From CBFHWU01 sp965659665 (GTDB lineage Bacteria; Bacteroidota; Bacteroidia; Flavobacteriales; Flavobacteriaceae): 64,000 nt of DNA. Numbering within the stretch: position 1 is the first letter of the stretch; every line of letters starts with the position of its first letter. Under the pieces are notes generated by a model. The model had not been told where the DNA came from and did not search any database. It saw only the letters and a program-made list of their open reading frames with translations. The stretch is taken from positions 1-64,000 of the forward strand of contig CBFHWU010000018.1 of assembly GCA_965659665.1 (NCBI GenBank), read 5' to 3'. This document shows, piece by piece, positions 9,449 through 18,728 of the stretch. Position numbers and translations under genes: made by a program.

Positions 9449-10651
9449 TTAACGGATTTTTAAAGTTACAAGTGAGACAATGGCGAGCATAATTCCAACA
9501 ATCCAAAATCGGGCTACAATTTTACTTTCGTGATATCCGAGCTTCTGATAATGATGATGTAATGGAGCCATTTTAAAAATGCGTTTTCCAATGCCCCTTT
9601 TTTTCTTTGTGTATTTGAAATAAGAAACCTGAATCACTACTGATAAATTTTCAATTAAAAAAATACCACACAACACCGGTATCAATAATTCTTTACGTAC
9701 CATAATGGCTAAAACAGCAATAATTCCTCCAATGGTGAGGCTGCCTGTATCTCCCATAAAAACCTGAGCTGGGTAGGCATTAAACCATAAAAACCCAACT
9801 AAACTCCCTGCAAAAGCAGCAATAAAAATGACAATCTCACTTACCCTAGGAATGTACATCACGTTCAAATAATCTGAAAAAATGATGTTTCCTGATACCC
9901 ATGCAAATAACCCAAGAGTAAGAACAATAATTGCGGCTGATCCTGCTGCTAAGCCATCAATTCCATCGGTAAGGTTAGCTCCATTAGAAACCGCAATCAC
10001 AATAAATGTCACTATCAAAACAAAAACAATCCAAGCATATGGTTCCAAATCAAGGCTTAACCAAGTAATTAAATCTGCATAATCCAACTCATTATTTTTC
10101 AATAACGGAATTGTTGTTTTTGTTGATTTTTCCTCAATACTGAAACCCGATTCAAGAGCACTCGGGTTTTCCTGTCGAATAGTAACATCAGGATGAATAT
10201 ATAATACCATTCCAACAAAAAGACCTAAACCAAGCTGTCCAATGATTTTGAATCGTCCTTTTAATCCTTGTTTATTTTTTTTACGAACTTTAATAAAATC
10301 ATCAAGGAAACCAATAATTCCCATCCAAATTGTGGTTGTCATCAGCAGTATGATATATATGTTGTGAAGTTTGGCCACTAATAAAACAGGGATCATCGTT
10401 GCTAAAATGATGATAATTCCACCCATCGTCGGAGTTCCCTCTTTTTCGGATTGACCCTCCAACCCCAAATCTCGAACAGTTTCACCCATCTGATTACGAC
10501 GGAGTATCGAAATCACTTTTTTTCCAAAAAGCATATTTAATATCAAAGAAACCAACAAGGCAATAGCTGCGCGAAAGCTCAAAAACTGAAATAAACTTGC
10601 TCCAGGTAATTGAAAGGATTTTTCTAGATATTCAAATAAATAATACAACAT
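9449..10651 (-). CDS. mraY: phospho-MurNAc-pentapeptide transferase
   Basis: Integral membrane enzyme that moves phospho-MurNAc-pentapeptide onto undecaprenyl phosphate, making lipid I. Signatures are DDFIKVRKKNKQGL, NGANLTDGIDGLA, FMGDTGSL and PLHHHYQK. Around residues 155-200 there is a roughly 40-residue extra loop (KSTKTTIPLLKNNELDYADL), as seen in Bacteroidetes MraY. The start is most likely ATG 10651, whose first base is the last base of the murE TGA. A GTG one codon upstream is possible. Confidence 0.96.
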   Translation of the reverse strand: MLYYLFEYLEKSFQLPGASLFQFLSFRAAIALLVSLILNMLFGKKVISILRRNQMGETVRDLGLEGQSEKEGTPTMGGIIIILATMIPVLLVAKLHNIYIILLMTTTIWMGIIGFLDDFIKVRKKNKQGLKGRFKIIGQLGLGLFVGMVLYIHPDVTIRQENPSALESGFSIEEKSTKTTIPLLKNNELDYADLITWLSLDLEPYAWIVFVLIVTFIVIAVSNGANLTDGIDGLAAGSAAIIVLTLGLFAWVSGNIIFSDYLNVMYIPRVSEIVIFIAAFAGSLVGFLWFNAYPAQVFMGDTGSLTIGGIIAVLAIMVRKELLIPVLCGIFLIENLSVVIQVSYFKYTKKKRGIGKRIFKMAPLHHHYQKLGYHESKIVARFWIVGIMLAIVSLVTLKIR

Positions 10652-12111
10652 CACACAAAGGGTTCTAAATTTTGTTTCAATTCATTTGCATCATTAAAAT
10701 CAAAGCGGTTACCATTGATTTCTTGATAGTTCTCATGACCTTTTCCTGCTACCAATATGATGTCGTTTGGTTGTGCCATTTGACAAGCTATTTTGATGGC
10801 CTGCCTTCTATCCTGAATGATACTATACTTTTTAAAATGTATAGGATCAACACCCTTTTCAATTTCACTTATGATATTATCAGGGTGTTCGTCTCTTGGG
10901 TTATCAGAAGTAAAAATGACCTTATCACTGAGTAAGGTTGCTATTTGTCCTATTATTGGTCGTTTTGCTTTATCGCGATTACCTCCACATCCCACCACGG
11001 TAATTAAGGATTCATTTCCTGTTCGGATTTGATTAATGGTTTCCAATACTTTTTTTAATGCGTCAGGGGTATGTGCGTAGTCAATAATTGCTGAAATCCC
11101 TTCATGTTGCGCCACTAATTCAAATCTGCCAGAAACAGGTTCTAAAGTACTAATAGCATTCAACAATTCGGAAGTTTCCACATCGAGTAATTTGGCGGTT
11201 GCATACACTGCTAATACATTAGAAGCGTTAAAATTACCGACCAATTGAGTCCATAAATCTTGTTGGTTGATTTTTAACAACATGCCATCAAACCGACTTT
11301 CAAGAATCTTTAAATTAAAATCGGCGGCAGTTTGTATCCCATATCGATATGTACTTGCAACAGTATTTTGAAGCATAAAAGATCCGTTTTTGTCATCAGC
11401 ATTAGTTAATGCAAAAGCGGATGGACTAAGCCTATCAAAAAATATTTTTTTTGTGTCACGATAGTCCTCAAATGAGCGGTGATAATCTAAATGATCATGA
11501 CTTAAATTGGTAAAAATTCCTCCTTCAAAATTTAAAGCGGCTATTCTTTTTTGTGCAATGCCATGAGAAGAAACCTCCATAAAACAGAAAGTAGCCCCTG
11601 CATCAACCATACGTTTTAGGAGTGCATTTAATTGTATGGCATCAGGGGTAGTGTGCGTTGAGCCTATCACCTTTTCATTGATAGCGTTATGAATAGTTGA
11701 AATCAATCCTACAGAATATCCTAATTGCTGAAAAAGACGATAAAGAAGGGTGGCAATGGTCGTTTTACCATTTGTTCCTGTAACTCCAATAAGTTGAATG
11801 GATGAAGATGGATGATCAAAGTAATTGGCAGCCATTACTGACAGGGCTAAAAGACTATCCGAAACCTGAACAAAAGTAATGTCCTCTTTTGTTTTGGTGG
11901 GTAAATTTTGACACACAACTACCATCGCCCCTTTATTAATAGCATTATCAATAAACTGATGACCATCCACTTGTGTGCCTAGAATAGCCACAAAAACAGC
12001 CTCTTTAGTCACTTTACGAGAGTCAAAACATATCTCTGAAATCTTGCGATGAGTAGATCCAACAACCGATTCTATTGCTACTCTATACAATATGTCTTGT
12101 AATAATTTCAT
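10651..12111 (-). CDS. murE: UDP-MurNAc-tripeptide synthetase, meso-DAP type
   Basis: Adds the third stem amino acid to UDP-MurNAc-Ala-Glu. The ATP loop is GVTGTNGKTTIATLL near residue 109. The substrate region TTPDAIQLNALL and DYAHTPDALKKVL are conserved. The C-terminal motif DNPRDEHP (DNPR) is the signature of enzymes that use meso-diaminopimelate rather than lysine, so the cell wall is predicted to be DAP type. The 486 residues match the family. The start overlaps the end of ftsI. Confidence 0.96.
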   Translation of the reverse strand: MKLLQDILYRVAIESVVGSTHRKISEICFDSRKVTKEAVFVAILGTQVDGHQFIDNAINKGAMVVVCQNLPTKTKEDITFVQVSDSLLALSVMAANYFDHPSSSIQLIGVTGTNGKTTIATLLYRLFQQLGYSVGLISTIHNAINEKVIGSTHTTPDAIQLNALLKRMVDAGATFCFMEVSSHGIAQKRIAALNFEGGIFTNLSHDHLDYHRSFEDYRDTKKIFFDRLSPSAFALTNADDKNGSFMLQNTVASTYRYGIQTAADFNLKILESRFDGMLLKINQQDLWTQLVGNFNASNVLAVYATAKLLDVETSELLNAISTLEPVSGRFELVAQHEGISAIIDYAHTPDALKKVLETINQIRTGNESLITVVGCGGNRDKAKRPIIGQIATLLSDKVIFTSDNPRDEHPDNIISEIEKGVDPIHFKKYSIIQDRRQAIKIACQMAQPNDIILVAGKGHENYQEINGNRFDFNDANELKQNLEPFV

Positions 12112-14096
12112 GAAAGAATTAACTCAATGATTTGATTTTGATTTATTTTTTTACCCTTTGGAATAGATTGTTTTTTAACACGACCCTTTCCTTTTATTCG
12201 AACTTGCAATCCTTTATTTTCAAGAACTGGTAGAGCATCCATCAAAGCCATTCCGATAACATTAGGGACAACTCCTTGTTTTACCTCTTTTAGAATTGTT
12301 TGACTTACGGAATTCATTTCAAGGATTTGACGTTGAGTAATGGCAATCTCCAACGGCCTTGAGGTATAAATTTTCTCAGCAATTTTTTTAAATACAGGGG
12401 CGGCTACAGTATTGCCGTAATACCCTTTTGATTTATTAGGCCGATGGATAATTACCATACAGGAATATTTGGGTTCTTCGACAGGGAAATACCCTACAAA
12501 ACTTGATACATACTGAACCTCATCTTTTGTGTAATCAACTTGACAAGTTCCTGTTTTTCCGGCGATGCTTAAAGTGGGATCATAAATGTTATGTGCGGTT
12601 CCCCAAGGATGTTTGACAACTCCTTCCATTAATTTTTGAACCTTTTGGATTGTTTCAGCCGAACATATAGCAGGTCGAATAATTTGTTTATCCACATGAA
12701 TAATTTGCCCCCTATCGTTTTGAATGGAAGTTACAAATTGAGGCTTTATCATTTCTCCATCATTAGCAATGGCATTGTAAAAGCTTAATATTTGAAGTGG
12801 AGTCAAAGCCACCCCATATCCGTAGGCCATCCAAGGCAAATCCAATCCGTCCCAATCATCATCTGAAGGATGAGGTATTCTTGGATTTCCCTCCCCTAAA
12901 ATAGGAACTCCCAAAGGTTGATTAAGTCCCATATTAAACAGTCGATCCACGAACTTTTTTGGATTATGCTTATAATGGTCATGAATGATCTTCACAATTC
13001 CTGTATTTGAAGAACGCTCAAAAACTTCAGAAACAGGAATTGTGCCATATCCTCCAATTTTAGCATCACGAACTGTATATTTTCCGTAAAAAGTCATTTT
13101 TCCATTTCCTGTTTTAATCAGCGTGGTTGTATCCACAACTTTGTCCTCCAAAGCAGCTATAAGCGACATGAGTTTAAAGGTTGATCCTGGCTCATGAGAT
13201 TCACCTATAGCATAGTTTAACTTTTCATAATATTTTTTTTGTGTAGTAACTCCCAAATTCACCATTGCTTTTACCGCACCTGTTTGTGTTTCCATAACAA
13301 CCACAGATCCGTGTTCGGCTTCAAATCTTTCTAAAGCCTCTAACAGGGTATGATGTGCGATATCTTGGATATTCACATTTATGGTAGAAATTATATCATG
13401 CCCGTTTTTTGGCTCTTGTTGATATGTATTAGTCAAAGGTTTCCATTCACCTTGTGCAATTTTTTGCCTTAATTGAAATCCAGGAGTGCCCCGTAATGTT
13501 GTACCGAAAGCTCCATCAAGTCCCACCTGAATAAAGGTTCCATTATTACTTAGTTTTTCATAACCAATGGTCCGTTCAGCAATTTTTTTCAACGGATGGT
13601 CTCGAACGGTTTTTCGCTCAACAATAAGCCCTCCTTTTATCCCCCCTAATCTGAATATAGGAAAATTTCTAATCCTAGAATATTGGCTGTAATTTAAACT
13701 CGATGCAATAAGTTGATACCGCCGATTGTTTTTTCGAGCATTTTGTAATACATTACGATAATACGATGATTTTTTTCCTAATAATGAGGATAATGAATCT
13801 GCTAGTTGATGAAGATTAGCATTAAATGTTTTGGTTGAAACAGTCACCGCATCAAATCTTATGGAATATCTTGGAACAGATGTGGCAAGCAAACTTCCAT
13901 CGTCGGCATATATATTTCCTCTCTCAGGAAGAATTTCGAAATTTTTTATGGTAGATTTCTCGGAAAGAGCAGCATATTTATTTCCCTCTATCCATTGAAG
14001 ATGAACAACTCTGTACCCAATTCCTACCCCTAGAGCAGCTAAAGCTAATACTACCAAGTAGAGTCGATTAACGAGATGTTTTTGTTTTGCTAACAT
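12108..14096 (-). CDS. ftsI: septal penicillin-binding protein 3 with PASTA domain
   Basis: Class B transpeptidase that crosslinks septal peptidoglycan with FtsW. One N-terminal membrane anchor is at about residues 11-30. The catalytic motifs are SxxK in SHEPGSTFKLMSL, SxN in ERSSNTGIVK and KTG in IAGKTGTCQ. The last 65 or so residues (GVVPNVIGMALMDALPVLEN and on) form one PASTA domain, found in many Bacteroidetes FtsI but not in E. coli. The length is 662 residues. It follows ftsL with no gap and overlaps murE by four bases. Confidence 0.96.
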   Translation of the reverse strand: MLAKQKHLVNRLYLVVLALAALGVGIGYRVVHLQWIEGNKYAALSEKSTIKNFEILPERGNIYADDGSLLATSVPRYSIRFDAVTVSTKTFNANLHQLADSLSSLLGKKSSYYRNVLQNARKNNRRYQLIASSLNYSQYSRIRNFPIFRLGGIKGGLIVERKTVRDHPLKKIAERTIGYEKLSNNGTFIQVGLDGAFGTTLRGTPGFQLRQKIAQGEWKPLTNTYQQEPKNGHDIISTINVNIQDIAHHTLLEALERFEAEHGSVVVMETQTGAVKAMVNLGVTTQKKYYEKLNYAIGESHEPGSTFKLMSLIAALEDKVVDTTTLIKTGNGKMTFYGKYTVRDAKIGGYGTIPVSEVFERSSNTGIVKIIHDHYKHNPKKFVDRLFNMGLNQPLGVPILGEGNPRIPHPSDDDWDGLDLPWMAYGYGVALTPLQILSFYNAIANDGEMIKPQFVTSIQNDRGQIIHVDKQIIRPAICSAETIQKVQKLMEGVVKHPWGTAHNIYDPTLSIAGKTGTCQVDYTKDEVQYVSSFVGYFPVEEPKYSCMVIIHRPNKSKGYYGNTVAAPVFKKIAEKIYTSRPLEIAITQRQILEMNSVSQTILKEVKQGVVPNVIGMALMDALPVLENKGLQVRIKGKGRVKKQSIPKGKKINQNQIIELILS

Positions 14097-14408
14097 CTAA
14101 TTTTTTATAATTATTTTTATTGGAGGGGTTTTAGATACTATCAACCCTTTTTTGGCCAATTTAGCTTTCAAAGTAGATTCCATTCGATCTTTCATTAATG
14201 TTGATCGAGTTTCCACAAAACAACTTCTCAATTCTTGTACTTCTTCGTTTAGCATAGCAATTTTCATCACTTTTCGGTCAACTTGGTGAGAAGCAGTAAT
14301 CATTACAATCGCCAGAAAAAAAAGAAAAAGAATAAATCGCCAATTTTTGACAGCTCCATCCTGAACCAAAAAAGCACCTCCCAGAAATTGAATAATATTT
14401 TTTTTCAT
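14097..14408 (-). CDS. ftsL: FtsL-like division protein
   Basis: A 103-residue protein between rsmH and ftsI, the fixed dcw position of ftsL. It has a short cytoplasmic tail, one membrane segment at about residues 24-39 (WRFILFLFFLAIVMIT) and then a coiled-coil-like stretch (VMKIAMLNEEVQELRS). This is the FtsL architecture: a bitopic protein that pairs with DivIC and recruits FtsW/FtsI. The sequence itself is poorly conserved, so the call rests on topology and context. Confidence 0.85.
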   Translation of the reverse strand: MKKNIIQFLGGAFLVQDGAVKNWRFILFLFFLAIVMITASHQVDRKVMKIAMLNEEVQELRSCFVETRSTLMKDRMESTLKAKLAKKGLIVSKTPPIKIIIKN

Positions 14409-15301
14409 AATCGTTCTGCAACACGAAGTTTCGCACTTCTTGCTCTGCTGTTTTGTTTTATTTCTAATGGATCGGGTACTTGAATTGATCCCATTTTTTT
14501 AAAAGGCAAATCTGTCCTCCCAAATTCATCACGATGAGGTTGGGACTCAAAACAACCGTTTTGCATATAACGTTTTACCCAACGATCTTCTAAAGAATGA
14601 TAACTTATTACACTCAGTCGTCCCCCTTTTATCAGTACTTCTTTGGTTTGTACTAAAAACGACTCCAAAACTTTTAGCTCTTGATTCACCTCCATACGAA
14701 GTGCCTGATAAACTTGAGCCAACACTTTATTTTCACGACCTAGGGGTAAAAGGGTCCTAAGAGATTGATTCAAATCTGAAGTTGTGTTGATGGGTGAGAC
14801 TTGTCTTTTGTCAATGATAGCTTGTGCAATTTTTCGTGCATTTCTCAACTCCCCATAGCTATAAAACAACTCACTTAATTCAGCCATCGAATAAGAAGAA
14901 ACTATATACTGTGCATTTAACTCACTCTTTTGATTCATTCGCATATCAAGCGGTGCATCAAATCGGGTTGAAAAGCCACGTTCTGGGGTATCAATTTGAT
15001 AGGACGAAATCCCAAGATCAGCTAAAACCCCATCTACTAATCCTATTCTATAAAACTTAAGGTATTGCTTTAAATATTTAAAATTTTGATGAATTAATAG
15101 GAAGCGGTCGTCTTGCCATTGGTTAGCTATAGCGTCCTGATCTTGATCAAAAGCAATCAGCTTTCCGCCTGGACCAAGACGTTCTAAAATTGCTCTCGAA
15201 TGCCCACCCCCACCAAAAGTTACATCGACATAAACTCCGTTAGGTTTTATTGCTAAACCCTTTAATGAATTCTCTAAAAGAACAGGTTTATGATACATCA
15301 T
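14405..15301 (-). CDS. rsmH: 16S rRNA (cytosine-1402-N4)-methyltransferase
   Basis: SAM-dependent enzyme that methylates C1402 of 16S rRNA in the ribosomal P site. Signatures are YHKPVLLENSLKGL at the start, the SAM loop VDVTFGGGGHSRAIL, LADLGISSYQID, GFSTRFDAPLDMRM and VISYHSLEDRWVK. Alternative starts lie at 15310, 15301 and 15298; MMYHKPVLL at 15301 fits the family best. It overlaps the end of mraZ and the start of ftsL. Confidence 0.95.
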   Translation of the reverse strand: MMYHKPVLLENSLKGLAIKPNGVYVDVTFGGGGHSRAILERLGPGGKLIAFDQDQDAIANQWQDDRFLLIHQNFKYLKQYLKFYRIGLVDGVLADLGISSYQIDTPERGFSTRFDAPLDMRMNQKSELNAQYIVSSYSMAELSELFYSYGELRNARKIAQAIIDKRQVSPINTTSDLNQSLRTLLPLGRENKVLAQVYQALRMEVNQELKVLESFLVQTKEVLIKGGRLSVISYHSLEDRWVKRYMQNGCFESQPHRDEFGRTDLPFKKMGSIQVPDPLEIKQNSRARSAKLRVAERL

Positions 15302-15752
15302 TTTCAACATTACCCATGACCTCCTCTGCTAAATCTGGGAAATCAACTGCTGCTTGGCTAATCGCGTTTTCATAAGAAGCTTTGTCCCAAATTTCTAAAA
15401 TATTAACTGCGGATGAAAGAACAACTTCCTTTTGTATTCCTGCTATTAGTAATAAATCTTTAGGAATAAGAATGCGATCAGTCGCATCAAACTCTACCAC
15501 CTTAACACCCGCTGTAAAAAGTCGTATGAAGTCATTATTTTTCTTTTTAAACCTGTTAAGGGTATTAATTTTACCCATTAATAATTCCCACTCAGACATG
15601 GAATACAGCTCCAAACACGGCTGAAAAACAGAGCGCTTAAGCACAAAACTATCTACCTTATTTTGTAGCAGTTGCTTTTTTAATGCGGAAGGAATCATGA
15701 CTCTTCCCTTTGCATCGGCTTTACACTCATATGTCCCTATTAAATTCAGCAA
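15288..15752 (-). CDS. mraZ: transcriptional regulator MraZ
   Basis: A 154-residue protein with two AbrB-like half domains. Each carries the MraZ DxxxR signature: DAKGR at about residues 13-17 and DATDR around residue 91, each followed by a hydrophobic PxxL stretch. MraZ proteins form rings that bind tandem repeats in their own promoter and control the dcw operon. Three such repeats lie 45-70 bases upstream of this start, so autoregulation is likely. First gene of the 15-kb dcw run. Confidence 0.96.
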   Translation of the reverse strand: MLNLIGTYECKADAKGRVMIPSALKKQLLQNKVDSFVLKRSVFQPCLELYSMSEWELLMGKINTLNRFKKKNNDFIRLFTAGVKVVEFDATDRILIPKDLLLIAGIQKEVVLSSAVNILEIWDKASYENAISQAAVDFPDLAEEVMGNVENDVS

Positions 15753-15779
15753 GGTTCTTTATTTTTTATTGCGCTTTAT

Positions 15780-15787
15780 CAAATATA
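15780..15787 (-). promoter_or_regulatory. -7 element of the dcw operon promoter
   Basis: The minus strand reads TATATTTG, a full match to the Bacteroidetes -7 consensus TAnnTTTG. It sits 28 bases upstream of the mraZ ATG and directly downstream of the MraZ repeats. No clean -33 TTG is seen at the usual distance; that region is taken up by the repeat array. Confidence 0.65.
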
Positions 15788-15797
15788 TTTATTTTAT

Positions 15798-15822
15798 ACC
15801 ACTTTTTACCACTTTTTACCAC
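15798..15822 (-). promoter_or_regulatory. MraZ operator (three 10-bp repeats)
   Basis: On the minus strand GTGGT occurs three times with exact 10-base spacing (5' ends at 15822, 15812 and 15802). The first two are separated from the next by AAAAA, so the face is repeated once per helical turn. Known MraZ boxes are three or four short G-rich repeats about 10 bp apart just upstream of mraZ (TGGGN type in E. coli, AAAGTG type in mycoplasmas). This array covers the -33 region of the promoter and is the likely autoregulatory site. Confidence 0.8.
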
Positions 15823-15951
15823 ATTGTTAATAAATTCTTTATTCAACCCCTTCCAATAATTCCAATTATCTAGTAATATGATGTTTAAATACAAAAAAAA
15901 TAAAAGGCTTTTTACTTCTTAGTTTATATTAAATGAGTTTTATTATTTGAC

Positions 15952-15959
15952 TATCTTTG
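15952..15959 (+). promoter_or_regulatory. -7 promoter element for the hydrolase-engB pair
   Basis: TATCTTTG matches TAnnTTTG and lies 19 bases before the start codon at 15979. A T-rich region replaces a clear -33 TTG. The 226 bases between 15752 and 15979 otherwise hold only the two divergent promoters and AT-rich sequence. Confidence 0.55.
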
Positions 15960-15978
15960 TGATTCATTTCATATTTCT

Positions 15979-16743
15979 ATGAAAAAAAAACATATTGGAG
16001 TAGGAAATTTCAAGTACTATGAATTAGGTGAAGGAAAAGCTATTATAATTCTTCACGGTCTTATGGGTGGTTTGAGTAATTTTGAAGGAGTGTTTAATTT
16101 CTTTCCAAAGAAAGGCTACCGTGTTATTGCTCCTGTGCTTCCACTGTATGATTTACCTCTTCTTAAAACAAACGTTAAAGAGTTTGCTACTTATTTAAAT
16201 GATTTTATTTTACATTTAAAATTAGATCAAGTTATTTTGATTGGAAATTCTTTAGGGGGGCATATTGGTTTACTCCACACCAAACTTTTCCCTGATAAAA
16301 TCAGCGGACTCATCATCACAGGAAGCTCGGGTTTGTATGAAAACTCCATGGGCGAAAGTTACCCCAAAAGAGAGAATTACGAGTACATTAAAGAAAAAAG
16401 TCAAGGAGTGTTTTTTGATCCTGCTGTAGCTACAAAAGAAGTTGTAGATGATGTATACCAAACTGTCAATGATCGAAAAAAGTTGATTAAAATATTAACT
16501 ATTGCAAAGAGTGCCATTCGTCACAACATGTCAAAGGAGCTTCCAAAGATTATTACCCCTGTAGCAATTATTTGGGGGCGAAATGATACAGTAACCCCAC
16601 CTGATGTGGGTCAGGAATTTCATAAATTATTACCTAATTCCACTATGTATTGGATCGACAAATGTGGACACGCTCCCATGATGGAACACCCTGAATCTTT
16701 CAATGTAAACGTTGATGATTGGTTGAGGAGAAATAATCTTTAG
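15979..16743 (+). CDS. alpha/beta-fold hydrolase
   Basis: A 254-residue single-domain hydrolase without a signal peptide. The oxyanion region is ILHGLMGGLSNF. The nucleophile elbow GNSLGG (GxSxG) is near residue 95, the acid is in WGRNDTVTPP, and the catalytic histidine is in KCGHAPMMEHPE, so the triad is complete. The substrate cannot be read from the sequence. It lies three bases before engB and is probably co-transcribed with it. Confidence 0.88.
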   Translation: MKKKHIGVGNFKYYELGEGKAIIILHGLMGGLSNFEGVFNFFPKKGYRVIAPVLPLYDLPLLKTNVKEFATYLNDFILHLKLDQVILIGNSLGGHIGLLHTKLFPDKISGLIITGSSGLYENSMGESYPKRENYEYIKEKSQGVFFDPAVATKEVVDDVYQTVNDRKKLIKILTIAKSAIRHNMSKELPKIITPVAIIWGRNDTVTPPDVGQEFHKLLPNSTMYWIDKCGHAPMMEHPESFNVNVDDWLRRNNL

Positions 16744-16746
16744 GTC

Positions 16747-17346
16747 ATGTTGATTAAAAATGCTCGGTTTGTCGTAAGCAATGCTGAGGTTTCAAAATGT
16801 CCCAAAACTACTGTACCAGAATATGCTTTTATTGGTAGGTCAAATGTAGGTAAATCCTCATTGATCAATATGTTAACGGAGCAAAAAAAACTTGCCAAAA
16901 CTTCTGGAAGACCAGGAAAAACACAACTTATCAATCATTTCTTGATAAATGAAAACTGGCATTTGGTTGACTTACCTGGATATGGATACGCACGAGTATC
17001 TAAGTCTACCAAAAAAGTTTTTCAAAGGTTTATTGAAAATTATTTCCAAAACCGTGAACAATTGGTTTGTGCATTTGTTTTGGTAGACATTAGGCACCAG
17101 CCACAACCTATAGATTTAAAATTCATGGAATGGTTGGGCGAGCATCAAATTCCCTTTTCAATTGTTTTTACCAAAGCTGATAAATTACATTTATCGAAAA
17201 TTGAAAAACACGTCGAAGAATATATAAAACATTTGCTTGAGGGCCTATGGTCAGAAGCACCCACTCATTTTGTTACCTCAGCGACCAGTGGATATGGGAG
17301 AGAAAAACTGCTTCAATACATTCAGAAAATAAATGAAAGTCTTTAG
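16747..17346 (+). CDS. engB: ribosome biogenesis GTPase EngB (YsxC/YihA)
   Basis: A 199-residue essential-type GTPase involved in maturation of the large ribosomal subunit. The GTPase motifs are G1 GRSNVGKSSLIN (about 27-38), G3 DLPGYGYA and G4 FTKADK. Its length matches the family. The TAG stop overlaps the TAA stop of the convergent gldC in the shared TTTAG, so there is no room for a terminator between them. Confidence 0.95.
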   Translation: MLIKNARFVVSNAEVSKCPKTTVPEYAFIGRSNVGKSSLINMLTEQKKLAKTSGRPGKTQLINHFLINENWHLVDLPGYGYARVSKSTKKVFQRFIENYFQNREQLVCAFVLVDIRHQPQPIDLKFMEWLGEHQIPFSIVFTKADKLHLSKIEKHVEEYIKHLLEGLWSEAPTHFVTSATSGYGREKLLQYIQKINESL

Positions 17347-17687
17347 TTCTTTTTCACATTTTTTAGTTGAAGTTCCTCGGCAAAAAAATCACAAAATTGC
17401 TGAAACGCCTCTGCCATTTTCTGGTCATTAGTGGCTTTCAGGTAAGAGTCTCGTATTCCCACTAAAGATTGATGAACAAACACACGCATTTGATCAACAG
17501 GCATTTCTTTAGTCCACAAATCAATTCGTGCGCTCTCTTGAGTTTTTGGATCCCAACATCCTAAAAAGAATGCTTCTGTTTCTTGGTGATCAACTCCTCC
17601 ATCTGGTGCAGACCAGCTCAATTTTTCTGGAACATTATTTTTATCTAATTTAATATCTAGTGTGATTGTAGTGTTCTTATGACTCAT
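17343..17687 (-). CDS. gldC: gliding motility protein GldC
   Basis: A 114-residue soluble protein with the GldC pattern (TITLDIKLDKNNVPEKLSWS, then ETEAFFLGCWDPKTQESARI). In Flavobacterium johnsoniae GldC supports gliding and probably stabilises GldB. It overlaps the end of gldB by four bases, the same gldB-gldC pairing as in that organism. Its presence indicates the Bacteroidetes gliding/type IX secretion lifestyle, although other gld genes are not in this window. Confidence 0.93.
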   Translation of the reverse strand: MSHKNTTITLDIKLDKNNVPEKLSWSAPDGGVDHQETEAFFLGCWDPKTQESARIDLWTKEMPVDQMRVFVHQSLVGIRDSYLKATNDQKMAEAFQQFCDFFAEELQLKNVKKN

Positions 17688-18667
17688 TTTCGGAAGGGTT
17701 TATATTTGGATTGCTTAAAAAGTTCTATGGGGTTACTCTCTATAATTTCTACTAATGATTTATTGGTTGTATTAGCATAGGATGAGACGATTCTCCACCC
17801 CAGCCAACGTCCTACCCCTCCAGGTGACTCTCTATCAATGTCTAAATAAAATTTGGAAAAAGGAGCTTCACGTATAAAACGGTTGGTTAAATTAGGATCT
17901 GTACTGTACAAAAGTTCTCGATCAACAAAGTAACGCCACATTTCTTGTTCATTATTTTCTACCCAATCCAATTCTTGAAAAGTGAAGCCTAGTTTTATAT
18001 AATCAGGTGTACTAGGAGCCAAGTAATCCATCACGAAATGGATTTTACCATAATAAATAATTTCAGACAAAAAAGATCGTGAATTATTTTTGGGAACCAC
18101 ACGTGAAGCTAAAACTTCGGCTATGGAAGGAGTCAAATGAGCAGGTGTCATATTTTTTTTTAAGTAGGATGATACTCCCTCATATAAATGATTTTCAGCA
18201 CCCAAAAAAGTATCTATTGATATCAGAATTAAGCTGTCCGCATCAATTACTTTGTGATATAAATCAACCTCTGACACTAAAGTAATTACTTTTTGAGGAA
18301 TCTTTTGTTTTGGAAAATAGTATTTGTAATGTTTTATAACACTTTTTAATTCTTCCTCTAAGCTTGTAGGAAAAGTACGGTTTATTTCGCTAACAAGAGC
18401 TAGTTGTAAACTATCTTGTTGTTTTTCAGACCAGACATGGTCTGGGGTTTCATTTGGGAAAAAGTACGGAAACTTCCGTTTTATGCTATAAAGCGAGTCT
18501 ATTGGGCTTTTGTAAAAGAGCGAGTCAAATCTAATGACCTCAATATTCAGGGGAGGGAGGTCGAGCACCGCTTTTTTTTCTTGATTACAACTTAAAGTAA
18601 ATAATCCCAATAAAATAAAAACAATTTCTGTTTTTTTTAAAAACATAAATTGCAGTAAATTTGACAT
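17684..18667 (-). CDS. gldB: gliding motility lipoprotein GldB
   Basis: A 327-residue predicted lipoprotein. A signal with basic residues (LKKTE) and the hydrophobic stretch IVFILLGLFTLSC ends in a lipobox cysteine near residue 27. The mature part has the GldB pattern (IEVIRFDSLFY, GKIHFVMDYLAP, GGVGRWLGWRIV). GldB is needed for gliding in F. johnsoniae. A second in-frame start at 18646 (MFLKKTE) would give a shorter, equally good signal peptide. Transcribed divergently from nadE. Confidence 0.92.
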   Translation of the reverse strand: MSNLLQFMFLKKTEIVFILLGLFTLSCNQEKKAVLDLPPLNIEVIRFDSLFYKSPIDSLYSIKRKFPYFFPNETPDHVWSEKQQDSLQLALVSEINRTFPTSLEEELKSVIKHYKYYFPKQKIPQKVITLVSEVDLYHKVIDADSLILISIDTFLGAENHLYEGVSSYLKKNMTPAHLTPSIAEVLASRVVPKNNSRSFLSEIIYYGKIHFVMDYLAPSTPDYIKLGFTFQELDWVENNEQEMWRYFVDRELLYSTDPNLTNRFIREAPFSKFYLDIDRESPGGVGRWLGWRIVSSYANTTNKSLVEIIESNPIELFKQSKYKPFRK

Positions 18668-18728
18668 GAAAATGAAATGTTAACCTTGGTGAATTTCAAA
18701 CGAAATTACTATTTTAATTCGAATATAA

